Shown here one piece after another: positions 55,393 through 63,885 of a DNA stretch of 64,000 nucleotides. This DNA comes from Chryseobacterium pennae (GTDB taxonomy: Bacteria > Bacteroidota > Bacteroidia > Flavobacteriales > Weeksellaceae). The notes beneath the pieces are model-generated. The model was given only the letters and a program-made list of their open reading frames with translations, was not told the DNA's origin and did not search any database. The stretch spans positions 1 through 64,000 of the forward strand of contig NZ_QNVT01000011.1 in NCBI RefSeq assembly GCF_003385515.1, written 5' to 3'. Positions within the stretch are counted from its first letter, which is position 1, and each line of letters opens with the position of its first letter. Both the position numbers and the translations under genes were made by a program.

Positions 55393-56181
55393 ATGGATAG
55401 TCGTTTAAATATTATTGCAGGATTCAAGGGTGGAGAATCTTATGTGAAAGATCTTTATGTCTCGCTTCCTTTCAGAGTAGTTTCTGTAGGACAGAGAAAA
55501 AGTGACAAAAAGCTCTATCAGATGGTGATGAGCTCCTCCCCGGGAATTCTGGATGGTGACCATTACCATTTGGATGTAGCCCTTGAAAAAGGATCTTCCC
55601 TTCAATTGCAGTCACAGTCATATCAGAGACTGTTCAATATGGAAGACAAGGCTGTTCAGGAACTGAATGTCACCATGGAGGATGAAGCCTCTTTCGCTTA
55701 CGTTCCGCATCCTATTGTTCCGCATGAAGATTCTAATTTTAAGAGTAAAGCGAATGTTCATATCGGGAAAAACAGCCAGATCATCATCAGTGAGATTATT
55801 ACCTGCGGAAGGAAGCATTATGGAGAGGTTTTTAAACTGAGACGTTTTCAGAATCTTATGGAAATCTATCATAATAACAAACTGGTAGTAAAGGATAACG
55901 TAGTAATTCAGCCGGATCTGATCCCAATCAGCAGTATCGGTAATCTGGAACAGTATACCCATCAGGGAACTCTGATTTTCTACAGCACAAAGGAAAATGT
56001 AGATAAAAACGGATTGATTGAAGAGATCGTTGAAGCCGCAGCACAACATATTGAAGAAATGGAAGTAGGAGTTTCTGCTATGGAAGATAACGGATTTGTA
56101 GTAAGAGCCTTAGGGCATGGGGGAGAATTGATGTATAACTTCTTCCTGCATGTTCAGGAAATCCTTTGGTCACTGGAGTAA
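55393..56181 (+). CDS. ureD: Urease accessory protein UreD
   Basis: A 262-residue scaffold of the urease activation complex (also called UreH). LYVSLPFRVVSVGQRKSDKK, SSSPGILDGDHYHLDVALEK and LQSQSYQRLFNMEDKAVQEL are typical, as is FAYVPHPIVPHEDSNFKSKA. It begins at the base after the ureG stop. A hairpin follows, so it ends the tightly packed part of the operon. Confidence 0.93.
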   Translation: MDSRLNIIAGFKGGESYVKDLYVSLPFRVVSVGQRKSDKKLYQMVMSSSPGILDGDHYHLDVALEKGSSLQLQSQSYQRLFNMEDKAVQELNVTMEDEASFAYVPHPIVPHEDSNFKSKANVHIGKNSQIIISEIITCGRKHYGEVFKLRRFQNLMEIYHNNKLVVKDNVVIQPDLIPISSIGNLEQYTHQGTLIFYSTKENVDKNGLIEEIVEAAAQHIEEMEVGVSAMEDNGFVVRALGHGGELMYNFFLHVQEILWSLE

Positions 56182-56196
56182 AAAGGTAGCTTTGAG

Positions 56197-56229
56197 AGCC
56201 TTGTCAAGGTTTTAAATCTTGACAAGGCT
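56197..56229 (+). terminator. Hairpin after ureD
   Basis: AGCCTTGTCAAG (56197-56208) and CTTGACAAGGCT (56218-56229) form a perfect 12-bp stem. No U run follows, so it may be a weak terminator or a repeat palindrome. Confidence 0.5.
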
Positions 56230-56264
56230 AGAACTGGAAGAAAATAATATTGTTTTAACGGACA

Positions 56265-56340
56265 TTGCCACCATTCAATAGAAGCGGGCTTTAGCCCGCG
56301 TAAATAAAAAGAAATCTTCCACTGGCTTTAGCCAAAACGT
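56265..56340. repeat. Double-hairpin repeat with TTTA loops, copy 2
   Basis: GCGGGC-TTTA-GCCCGC (56284-56299) and TGGC-TTTA-GCCA (56323-56334), about 23 bases apart, repeat the structure at 31293-31348. It lies between ureD and the nickel permease gene. Confidence 0.75.
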
Positions 56341-56371
56341 AATAAGAATCTGAAAACAGAATTAATAGAAA

Positions 56372-57073
56372 ATGGACAGTACAGTTTGGGCATTACTTTT
56401 AAGTGCCGTTTCAATAAGTTTTATACACACGGCCTCAGGACCGGATCATTACCTGCCCTTCATCGTGATTTCAAAATCCAAAAAATGGAGCGGAATGAAA
56501 ACCGCAGTATTAACAATGGTTTGTGGGCTTGGACACGTCCTGAGTTCCCTAGTACTTGGTTTTATCGGAGTGTTTCTGGGTTGGCAGCTGAATAAAATCT
56601 CCTGGTTCCAGGATATCAGAGGAAATTTCTCAGGATGGGCACTACTGATCTTTGGTGGAGTTTACTTAATCTATGGTTTGATTCAGGCGATCAGAAATAA
56701 ACCTCACAAGCATTTTGATGTGATGGGGGATGATGTTTATGTGTATGAACATAATCACAGTGAAGTCGTAATGCCGCAGACACGAATAAAAGTAACCCCG
56801 CTTGTCCTTTTTATGATCTTTGTAATGGGGCCAAGTGAACCATTAATTCCTTTATTATTCTATTCGGGAGTTAAACATTCTATGTCTGAAATCGCAGTTC
56901 TGGTAACCTCATTTACTGTTACTACTGTTTTAACAATGCTTGGAATGGTGCTTTTAGGACGTTATGGCTATTCAACCTTATTCAATACCGAAAAACTGGA
57001 AAGATATATGGGAGTGGTAAGTGGCGCTGTGGTAACAGTCTGCGGAGTTGGGATGGTCTTTCTGGGCTGGTAA
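56372..57073 (+). CDS. UreH/NicO-type nickel permease
   Basis: A 233-residue inner-membrane protein with about six helices. Helix 1 holds FIHTASGPDHYLPF (His 19, Asp 25, His 26), close to the HX4-5DH nickel-binding motif of NicO/NiCoT transporters, and the middle loop has His-rich HKHFDVMGDDVYVYEHNHSE. The fold belongs to the sulfite exporter TauE/SafE and UreH-like group linked to urease genes. Its place behind ureD strongly suggests nickel uptake for urease. Confidence 0.85.
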   Translation: MDSTVWALLLSAVSISFIHTASGPDHYLPFIVISKSKKWSGMKTAVLTMVCGLGHVLSSLVLGFIGVFLGWQLNKISWFQDIRGNFSGWALLIFGGVYLIYGLIQAIRNKPHKHFDVMGDDVYVYEHNHSEVVMPQTRIKVTPLVLFMIFVMGPSEPLIPLLFYSGVKHSMSEIAVLVTSFTVTTVLTMLGMVLLGRYGYSTLFNTEKLERYMGVVSGAVVTVCGVGMVFLGW

Positions 57074-57296
57074 AGAGGTTTGAGGGTTTTAGAGTAGGAG
57101 AGTAAGAATGTTTAAGGTTTAAGGATTGAAGTTTAGGGTTGCCATTCTTTCACTGATAATTCACCATTCACTTGCAAAGCAAAATTGACTATTGAAATCT
57201 AAAACTAAAATGTCTCTCATCTCTTCGTCTATTATCTTTCATCTCTATCCATAATCTCCAATTTATTTCCAATCAATAATACAATTAAAAAAAACT
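57074..57296. repeat. Dispersed repeat array, copy A, before the urea transporter
   Basis: The gap carries GAGGGTTTTAGAGTAGGAG, then TTCACCATTCACTTGCAAAG and CTCTTCGTCTATTATCTTTC in this order. The gap behind the urea transporter (58185-58405) carries the same blocks in the same order and orientation, with small changes. The transporter gene therefore lies between two direct repeats of about 200 bases. Confidence 0.75.
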
Positions 57297-58184
57297 ATGG
57301 ACGAATTTTTCAAAAAAATACCCTTTTTAGACAATGTTTTAAAAGGAATCGGGCAAATTATGCTTCAGGAAAACAGATGGACCGGACTTCTGTTTCTGAT
57401 AGGAATCTTTATGGGAAGCTGGCAGTGCGGAGTTGCAGTATTGCTTTCAACAGCAGCGGGAACCTTTACAGCCATGAAGCTGAAATATAACCAGTCTGAA
57501 ATCAATGCCGGATTATACGGTTTCAGTGCTGCACTTGTGGGAGTGGCATTGGCTTTTTTATTCGAAACAACAATTTTAATTTGGATACTTATCTTATTGG
57601 GAGGAGCATTAGCAGCTGTTATTCAGAATTTCTTTATCCAAAAGAAAATCCCGGTGTTTACTTTTCCTTTTATTATCATTACATGGATATTGGTATTTGC
57701 TTTACATCATTTCACTCATATTCCGCCATCAGCAATGTTGAGCGCTGAGGTAATCCCATCAAAATATGATGATTTTCTTACCTGTACCAATGGTTTTGGA
57801 GAGGTAATATTCCAGGGTGGAGTACTTTCAGGAATGATTTTCTTTCTGGCAGTTTTCATCAGTTCACCCATTGCTGCTTTATATGGATTGGCGGCATCTA
57901 TTTTGGGTGCAGGGCTGTCACAGTTGAATGGTGAACCTATCAAAGAAATCCACATGGGATTATTCGGATTCAACGCCGTTCTTTCGGCTATTGTATTTGC
58001 AGGAGTGAAAAAAAGAGATGGTTTATGGGTGCTTATCGCCGTTTTTTTAACGATTGTTATTGATGATCTTCTTATCGATAACCATTGTCTGGATGCAGTG
58101 GGTGGAGTATTCACATTCCCATTCGTAGCAGGAACATGGATCACTCTTTTAATTCAGAAGATATTTCTTAAAGCAAAAGCATAG
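57297..58184 (+). CDS. Urea transporter
   Basis: A 295-residue inner-membrane channel of the UT family, with about ten helices in two inverted halves. GLYGFSAALVGVALAFLF (about residues 71-88) and MGLFGFNAVLSAIVFAG (about 218-234) are the matching pore halves with the L-x-G-F-N/S-A pattern. It would let urea enter for the urease encoded upstream. Its place between direct repeats makes it a candidate for gene gain or loss by recombination. Confidence 0.9.
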   Translation: MDEFFKKIPFLDNVLKGIGQIMLQENRWTGLLFLIGIFMGSWQCGVAVLLSTAAGTFTAMKLKYNQSEINAGLYGFSAALVGVALAFLFETTILIWILILLGGALAAVIQNFFIQKKIPVFTFPFIIITWILVFALHHFTHIPPSAMLSAEVIPSKYDDFLTCTNGFGEVIFQGGVLSGMIFFLAVFISSPIAALYGLAASILGAGLSQLNGEPIKEIHMGLFGFNAVLSAIVFAGVKKRDGLWVLIAVFLTIVIDDLLIDNHCLDAVGGVFTFPFVAGTWITLLIQKIFLKAKA

Positions 58185-58405
58185 ACTTGGTTTGAGGGTC
58201 TGAAGGTTCTAGAGTTTGAGAGTTTTAGGGTTTGAGAGTAAGAGGGTTTAAAGTTCAAGGTTGTCATCCTTTTACTGGTAATTGGCAATTCACCATTCAC
58301 TTGCGAAGCAAAATTGACCATTGAATTTTAAGACTAAAACATCTATCATCTCTTCGTCTATTATCTATCATCTCCCTCTAATTTATAAACGTAACAAAAC
58401 AAAAA
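58185..58405. repeat. Dispersed repeat array, copy B, after the urea transporter
   Basis: Contains GAGTTTGAGAGTTTTAGGG, TTCACCATTCACTTGCGAAG and CTCTTCGTCTATTATCTATC in the same order as copy A. A partial third copy with the GAGAGTTTGAGAGTAATAGGG-type start (first 20 bases similar) lies at 60653-60745. Confidence 0.75.
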
Positions 58406-60652
58406 ATGAAAATAACTAAAATAGCAGCCGCTTTTCTTGTCATGGCATTCAGTGGAAAAATGATGGCGCAGGAAGCAGAAAAGCAGTTGCAGATCAAAGA
58501 TGCAGATGACAAATTTCCTATTGCAGATGCATTGGTAAAATATGATCACGGAAATACCCACACACATACAGGAACAGATGGTACTTTTGCAGTTCCTGTG
58601 AAATCACTTCCTGATACATTGGTGATCAGCCGTCAGGGGTATGATGAGGTAAAATGGGTGGTTACCAATGAAGATGATAAAAATAAAGTTATTTTTTTAC
58701 AGCATAAGCCATTTCAGATCTCCGAAGTAGCCATTAATCACAGCTCCTTTTTATCGGCCATTACAAAGGTGGATCTGAATAAATTTCCGGTGAATTCAGC
58801 ACAGGATTTATTGAGAAAAGTACCGGGTTTATTTATTGCGCAACACGCTGGAGGAGGAAAGGCTGAACAGCTTTTTTTAAGAGGATTTGATGCTGATCAC
58901 GGAACCGATGTAAGCGTAAATGTAGACGGAATGCCGGTGAATATTGTCTCCCATGCCCATGGACAAGGGTATTCTGATCTTCACTTTGTGATTCCTGAAA
59001 CGGTAAATAATATAGATTTTGGAAAAGGAGCTTATTATATGGACCGTGGAGATTTTAATACTGCCGGATATGTTGATTTTCAAACGTATAACGGATTGAA
59101 AAATAGTATGATTAAACTTGAAGGGGGATCATTCAATTCAAAAAGAATATTGGGAATGTTCAATATTCTGCATGATGATCTGGGAAGGAAGAATGCTTAT
59201 ATCGCTGCTGAATACAATTATACCGATGGCCCTTTTGATGTAAAACAAAACTTCAACAGGGTTAATATTTTCGGGAAGTATAACCAATGGATTACTGATA
59301 ACGATTATTTCAATATTCAGTTTTCAACCTTCAATTCCTCCTGGAATGCTTCCGGTCAGGTTCCGGAACGTGCTGTGGATGAAGGAATCATCGGAAGATG
59401 GGGCAGTATAGATCCTACTGAGGGCGGAAAAACTTCCAGAACAAACCTTCAGATGAATTTTAAGCATATTATTTCGCCATCTGAACAGATTGATGCAATG
59501 GCTTTCTATTCAAAATATAATTTCAACCTGTATTCTGATTTTACATTTTTCTTAAAAGATAAAGATCATGGAGATGAAATCCAGCAGACCGACGGAAGAA
59601 ACATCTATGGAGCCGAGGTAAAATATACCAAAAGTTTCTCTCTTCCCAACAGTTCATTAAACTGGACATCAGGAATTGGATTAAGAAATGATGATATCAA
59701 TACCTTACAGCTGAATCATGTGTATCACAGAGATATGCTTCTTGACAGACTGTCTGATGTGAACGGAACAGAAACGAATCTTCACGCCTATTCAGGGTTG
59801 GTTTGGAAAACAGGAAAATGGACGATCAATCCGGCGGTAAGGGTAGATCATTTTATCTTCAATATGCATAATCTGCTGGATCCTGAACAACTGCCTTCCG
59901 GACAGTCAAAAGAAGCAACCAGAGTAAGTCCTAAACTGAACTTCTCTTATGCTCAGAGCGATAATGTCATGTGGTTCCTGAAAACAGGGATGGGATTCCA
60001 CTCTAATGATATGAGGGTGGTGGTGTCTAATAAAAATGAAAATACCCTTCCATATTCTATCGGAGCTGATTTCGGGGTAAGATTGCATCCATTCAAGTCG
60101 TTGATTATTACGCCTACCATTTGGTATATGGATCTTCAGCAGGAATTTGTATATGTAGGAGATGATGCGGTAGTAGAACCCTCCGGAAAATCAAGACGTT
60201 TCGGTGCCGATCTGGGAATCCGTTTCCAGCCATTGGAGAACTTTTACCTGAATGCGGACATTAATTATTCTCATGCAAGATTTATGGAAGAGGAAAAAGG
60301 ACAGGATTATATTCCGCTGGCTCCGGTAGTAACCAGTACAGGATCTGTAAACTGGGATTTCCTGAATGGGTTTTCTTTAGGTCTTCAATACCGTTATCTT
60401 GGGGAAAGACCGGCAGTAGAAGACAACAGTATTAAAACAAAGGCTTATTTCGTGAATGATTTGGTACTTTCTTACAACCGCCAGAAATGGGGTGCGAATA
60501 TTCAGGTCAATAACCTGTTCAATGTAAAATGGAATGAAGCCCAGTTCGCCACAGAAACTCAACTGAAAGGCGAAGCAGAACCTATCACAGACCTTACCTA
60601 TACCCCGGGAAGCCCATTTGGAGTAAGAGTGGGAGTGTACTATAAGTTCTAG
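58406..60652 (+). CDS. TonB-dependent receptor, probable nickel receptor
   Basis: A 748-residue outer-membrane receptor. The signal peptide (residues 1-21, ending MMAQ) is followed by a carboxypeptidase-like beta domain (about 25-100), a plug domain (about 105-220) and a 22-strand barrel. The N-terminal domain has DHGNTHTHTG (His 48, 52, 54), and the plug has LRGFDADHGTD and NIVSHAHGQGYSDLHF (His 165, 183, 185, 193), a His-rich set fit for metal binding. Its C-terminus ends in YYKF. Placed behind the urease, nickel permease and urea transporter genes, nickel uptake is the best inference; copper or zinc is possible. Confidence 0.85.
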   Translation: MKITKIAAAFLVMAFSGKMMAQEAEKQLQIKDADDKFPIADALVKYDHGNTHTHTGTDGTFAVPVKSLPDTLVISRQGYDEVKWVVTNEDDKNKVIFLQHKPFQISEVAINHSSFLSAITKVDLNKFPVNSAQDLLRKVPGLFIAQHAGGGKAEQLFLRGFDADHGTDVSVNVDGMPVNIVSHAHGQGYSDLHFVIPETVNNIDFGKGAYYMDRGDFNTAGYVDFQTYNGLKNSMIKLEGGSFNSKRILGMFNILHDDLGRKNAYIAAEYNYTDGPFDVKQNFNRVNIFGKYNQWITDNDYFNIQFSTFNSSWNASGQVPERAVDEGIIGRWGSIDPTEGGKTSRTNLQMNFKHIISPSEQIDAMAFYSKYNFNLYSDFTFFLKDKDHGDEIQQTDGRNIYGAEVKYTKSFSLPNSSLNWTSGIGLRNDDINTLQLNHVYHRDMLLDRLSDVNGTETNLHAYSGLVWKTGKWTINPAVRVDHFIFNMHNLLDPEQLPSGQSKEATRVSPKLNFSYAQSDNVMWFLKTGMGFHSNDMRVVVSNKNENTLPYSIGADFGVRLHPFKSLIITPTIWYMDLQQEFVYVGDDAVVEPSGKSRRFGADLGIRFQPLENFYLNADINYSHARFMEEEKGQDYIPLAPVVTSTGSVNWDFLNGFSLGLQYRYLGERPAVEDNSIKTKAYFVNDLVLSYNRQKWGANIQVNNLFNVKWNEAQFATETQLKGEAEPITDLTYTPGSPFGVRVGVYYKF

Positions 60653-60745
60653 AGTGGGAGAGTTTGAGAGTAATAGGGTTTAAAAGTCTTAGGGTTGAAG
60701 CGCTATTTTCAAATTAACACATTCTCAAATTTTCAAATTCTCCTG
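60653..60745. repeat. Partial copy of the TTTGAGAGT repeat
   Basis: GAGAGTTTGAGAGTAATAGG and GGGTTTAAAAGTCTTAGGG lie directly behind the TonB receptor, followed by CATTCTCAAATTTTCAAATT as a partly inverted block. It is related to copies at 57074 and 58185. Confidence 0.6.
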
Positions 60746-60793
60746 GTTCTACTTTATAAATTTTGTCTAACTTTAATTTATCATAATATCAGA

Positions 60794-61681
60794 ATGGAAG
60801 TTTTATCCAATTTTCAATATAAAAAGCTTTTTCTACCTAATATCACGGAGAAAATATTAGCTAATAACGCAGATATACAGCTTTACCGGATAGAAAATTA
60901 CCTTAAGGGGATCTTGATGCCTGTCATTCCATACCGTACCACGTTTAACTTTATTATTTTCGTTACGAACGGACATATCAAACAGTATCTTGAAAATAAA
61001 GAATATCACGCTGAAAAAGGCGGAGTGATCTTTATTAAACAGGGAACCATTACCGCTACCGTAGAACTTTCTGATGATATTGAAGGTTTCTTTCTTGCCT
61101 ACGAAAATAATATCCTCTCCGAGCAGGAACTGCCCAAGCATAAAAGCAGTATTTTCTTCATGACCCCTTTCCTGAATCTGGATAGCCTGACCTATGGAAC
61201 GATTACCCAGCTTCTGCCGATCATGGAACAGGAACTATGGCTGAGTAATCTGAATATTAACGATGTTGTAGTCACTATGCTTCATCTGATTCTGATCAAA
61301 ATGCTGAGCACAGATTCAGATACCCATCATAAATCTGCCACAAGGCCGATGGAGTTATCACTCCAGTTCAGGGATCTTTTATTCAAGTATCATGTGGGTG
61401 AAAAAAGAGTAGCATTTTATGCTGATAAATTGTCTGTAACAGAAAGTTATCTGAATAAATGTGTTAAAAGTGTGACCCAAAAGTCACCGAAACAATGGAT
61501 CAACGAGATTGATATCAATTACAGTAAAGCATTACTGCATTCCAGTAAAGATATTGCAGAAATTGCTTATGAGTTAAATTTCCACACCGCATCTCATTTT
61601 ACCCAACTTTTCAAAAAAATTGCAGGAATTACGCCGAAGGATTACAGGACTCAGTTTTTGAGTAATAGAATTACGGGGTAG
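60794..61681 (+). CDS. AraC family transcriptional regulator
   Basis: A 295-residue regulator. The N-terminal part (about residues 1-170) is a cupin-like sensing domain, and the C-terminal part (about 195-290) is the AraC helix-turn-helix pair with VAFYADKLSVTESYLNKCVK and IAEIAYELNFHTASHFTQLF. ATG at 60794 (MEVLSNFQY) is chosen over a longer frame that would run over the repeat. As the last gene of the urease-nickel-urea block it may control it, but it follows a repeat and may be independent. Confidence 0.85.
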   Translation: MEVLSNFQYKKLFLPNITEKILANNADIQLYRIENYLKGILMPVIPYRTTFNFIIFVTNGHIKQYLENKEYHAEKGGVIFIKQGTITATVELSDDIEGFFLAYENNILSEQELPKHKSSIFFMTPFLNLDSLTYGTITQLLPIMEQELWLSNLNINDVVVTMLHLILIKMLSTDSDTHHKSATRPMELSLQFRDLLFKYHVGEKRVAFYADKLSVTESYLNKCVKSVTQKSPKQWINEIDINYSKALLHSSKDIAEIAYELNFHTASHFTQLFKKIAGITPKDYRTQFLSNRITG

Positions 61682-61840
61682 GCTGGAAGTTGGAAGAGGG
61701 ATGCTGGAAGTGCTGTCAGACGATATTATAATGGATGTCGTTTTTAATTAAAATTAATTCAGTTTTTGAGTAATAGGGTTTCAGGATAGGCTGGAAGCTG
61801 GAAGAGGGATGCTGGAGGTACTGTGGGATGATATTATTAT
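61652..61840. repeat. Diverged tandem duplication with the end of the AraC gene
   Basis: The 81-base segment 61652-61732, which contains the last codons of the AraC gene (CAGTTTTTGAGTAATAG), is repeated at 61760-61840 with about a dozen differences. Both copies also hold the unit GGAAGAGGGATGCTGGA. A facing block (CTTCCATCTCCCAGCCTCC) lies at 61889-61907. Confidence 0.75.
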
Positions 61841-61933
61841 GAAAGATATTTAATTCAGATAAAAAGTCAACAATTGATTTTTCAGTCATCAATAACTTCC
61901 ATCTCCCAGCCTCCATCTTCCAGTCCAAAAACC

Positions 61934-63040
61934 CTACAACTTCTCATTCTCCAAAATCTTAATCACCAGCTTTTCCTCTTTTGCCAGATCGGCCTTTCCA
62001 TCATTTTCTTCGATGATTTCCAGTTCGTCAAGATATTTTTTGATGGTATTGTTTTCGTAAAGATTGATTACTAAAGGGTGAACGTAATATTTTCTGCAGA
62101 CTGTAGTTGTATTTCCAAGGTGTTGGGCAACAATGTCCAGGGCTTCTTTTACATTCTTTTTATATTGAGTATCATTTTCAGCATATCCGATCTCTTTAAA
62201 AGCAATCAGGGCATTAACTGTTCCGGACCATGTTCTGAAATCCTTGGCTGTAAAATCTTCTCCGCTTATTTCTTTTATATAATCATTCACCATCCCGGAG
62301 TCAATAGAATGCCGGGTTCCTTCATCATCCAGATACTGGAAAAGCTCCCTGCCGGGGATCTCCTTGCATTTTTGTACCAGTTTTGCCAACCTCTTACTTC
62401 TGAGATCAACATGATGCATAATGCCTTTTTTCCCTTTAAATGAAAAAGTTATTTTTTGTCCCCTGATTTCCACATGTTTCCCCTTCAAGGTAGTTAACCC
62501 AAACGAACCATACAGTTTTTCATAGATTGTATTGCCAATACGGATATTGGTTCTCTGCATAAGACTGACAATAAGGGCGAGTATTTTCCGTTTTTCAAAA
62601 TTCCTCAAAGCAAGATCCTGCTCTATATGAAGTCTGATATTGGGTAAAGCATACCCGAACTGAAGCATTCTGTAGAATTTTGTATGGTTTCTTAAAGCAC
62701 TCCATAAAGAGTGATAGCGATACTGCTTTCTCTTTTTTATATCAAAACCGGTCGCCTGAAGATGACCATTTTCTAAAGCACAGATCCATACATTTTCCCA
62801 TGCCGGAGGGATGACAAGCTTATTGATTCGGATTATTTCATCCTTATTGTGGATCTTTTCTCCATCCTTATAATAAGAATATTTCTTTCCAGTTTTCTTA
62901 CGTGTGATTCCGGCGGTTTCTGCATCGGTGGTATAAATAAGATGTACCGCCTTTGCAGAAGCTTCCGGATCCTTCATGATTTTAACAATCTTTGATGGCT
63001 TAAGGTGAGAAATAATCTCCAAATCTGTATTCTTCTCCAT
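61934..63040 (-). CDS. DNA topoisomerase IB
   Basis: A 368-residue poxvirus-type topoisomerase IB, which relaxes supercoils through a 3'-phosphotyrosine link. The N-terminal DNA-binding part has IPPAWENVWICALENGHLQA and GFDIKKRKQYRYHSLW; the catalytic part has the Arg region FRTWSGTV and NTTTVCRKYYVHP (the catalytic Tyr is one of Tyr 318/319). Length fits bacterial members. These enzymes are accessory; the main supercoil control is elsewhere in the genome. Confidence 0.93.
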   Translation of the reverse strand: MEKNTDLEIISHLKPSKIVKIMKDPEASAKAVHLIYTTDAETAGITRKKTGKKYSYYKDGEKIHNKDEIIRINKLVIPPAWENVWICALENGHLQATGFDIKKRKQYRYHSLWSALRNHTKFYRMLQFGYALPNIRLHIEQDLALRNFEKRKILALIVSLMQRTNIRIGNTIYEKLYGSFGLTTLKGKHVEIRGQKITFSFKGKKGIMHHVDLRSKRLAKLVQKCKEIPGRELFQYLDDEGTRHSIDSGMVNDYIKEISGEDFTAKDFRTWSGTVNALIAFKEIGYAENDTQYKKNVKEALDIVAQHLGNTTTVCRKYYVHPLVINLYENNTIKKYLDELEIIEENDGKADLAKEEKLVIKILENEKL

Positions 63041-63049
63041 GGAAAATGG

Positions 63050-63217
63050 TTAAGAGTTTTTACCCTTCGAAAAAATCAGTAAAAGAATCACTACAATTAT
63101 ACAGACTAAGAAAATTCCCCACCACATTCCGGCCTTAAAAATTGTTCCTACTGCTTCACAACTTGTTAGTGTTAACAAACTTAATATCATTATACTGTAA
63201 AAGCTCCACTTTTTCAT
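63050..63217 (-). CDS. Small lipoprotein with C-terminal membrane helix
   Basis: A 55-residue protein from ATG at 63217: MKKWSFYSIMILSLLTLTSC, then EAVGTIFKAGMWWGIFLVC and a hydrophobic end closing with SKGKNS. The lipobox is TLTSC (Cys 20), followed by a short loop and one membrane helix (about residues 31-49). Proteins of this layout are common in Flavobacteriia and have often been given misleading names (phosphatidate cytidylyltransferase); no enzyme domain is present. It starts 21 bases after the DUF6526 gene stops and ends 9 bases before the topoisomerase gene starts, so the three may share a transcript. Confidence 0.75.
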   Translation of the reverse strand: MKKWSFYSIMILSLLTLTSCEAVGTIFKAGMWWGIFLVCIIVVILLLIFSKGKNS

Positions 63218-63238
63218 AGGTAATATTTTTGGTGTTTA

Positions 63239-63676
63239 TTAAATTCTGAGCCGGTCAGCTTTCCAGTTTTTGATCGATCTTTTGATCTCATCTCCGGAAA
63301 TGTTTTCATGCAAAGCTTTATATAAAAGCTCTTTAAACTCATCATCATACGTAAACCTCAGAGCTGCAATCTGGTCAAATCTTAACTTGTCAACTGTTTC
63401 ATCAGACCTTTTATTAAAAATCTCAAAATACCGCTGCTTAAATTCAAGGATCACCATACGGTTCTGAAGTCCTAAAGCATAATGCTGTCTGGTCATAAAT
63501 GCCAGATAAAAAAGCAGAAAAATCACGATTGAAAATAAAATCCAGATCAACTGATTACCGGGATCACCCCAAATTTTATAGATTCCTAAAATCTCCAGTA
63601 TAATTAATAAAGGAAGATAAATAAAGTGATGAGGTGGATAGAATTTTCTGTGGTTATTATAGTTCTGCTGTTTCAT
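63239..63676 (-). CDS. DUF6526 family membrane protein
   Basis: A 145-residue protein with two membrane helices (about residues 17-34 and 41-61), beginning MKQQNYNNHRKFYPPHHFIY, and a charged helical C-terminal domain (RFDQIAALRFTYDDEFKELL). The pattern is that of DUF6526, a family of unknown function usually found as a single gene in Bacteroidota. It is followed by the small lipoprotein and the topoisomerase IB gene on the same strand. Confidence 0.75.
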   Translation of the reverse strand: MKQQNYNNHRKFYPPHHFIYLPLLIILEILGIYKIWGDPGNQLIWILFSIVIFLLFYLAFMTRQHYALGLQNRMVILEFKQRYFEIFNKRSDETVDKLRFDQIAALRFTYDDEFKELLYKALHENISGDEIKRSIKNWKADRLRI

Positions 63677-63885
63677 AGGTGTAATGTAGCAATAATCTTT
63701 CCAAAAATTTATTATTTTAATACAAAAAACGTATTTTATGGTATGAATTCTATATTTTTCATAAAAATATAAGTTGAATTTTACTTTATCGTCTATGTAT
63801 CTACGTGGTAAAAAATAAGTTTTTATTTAAACCACATAGACTAGAGTATTTGAAGATAAGGGTTTAATCACAGATTAGATTGAAG

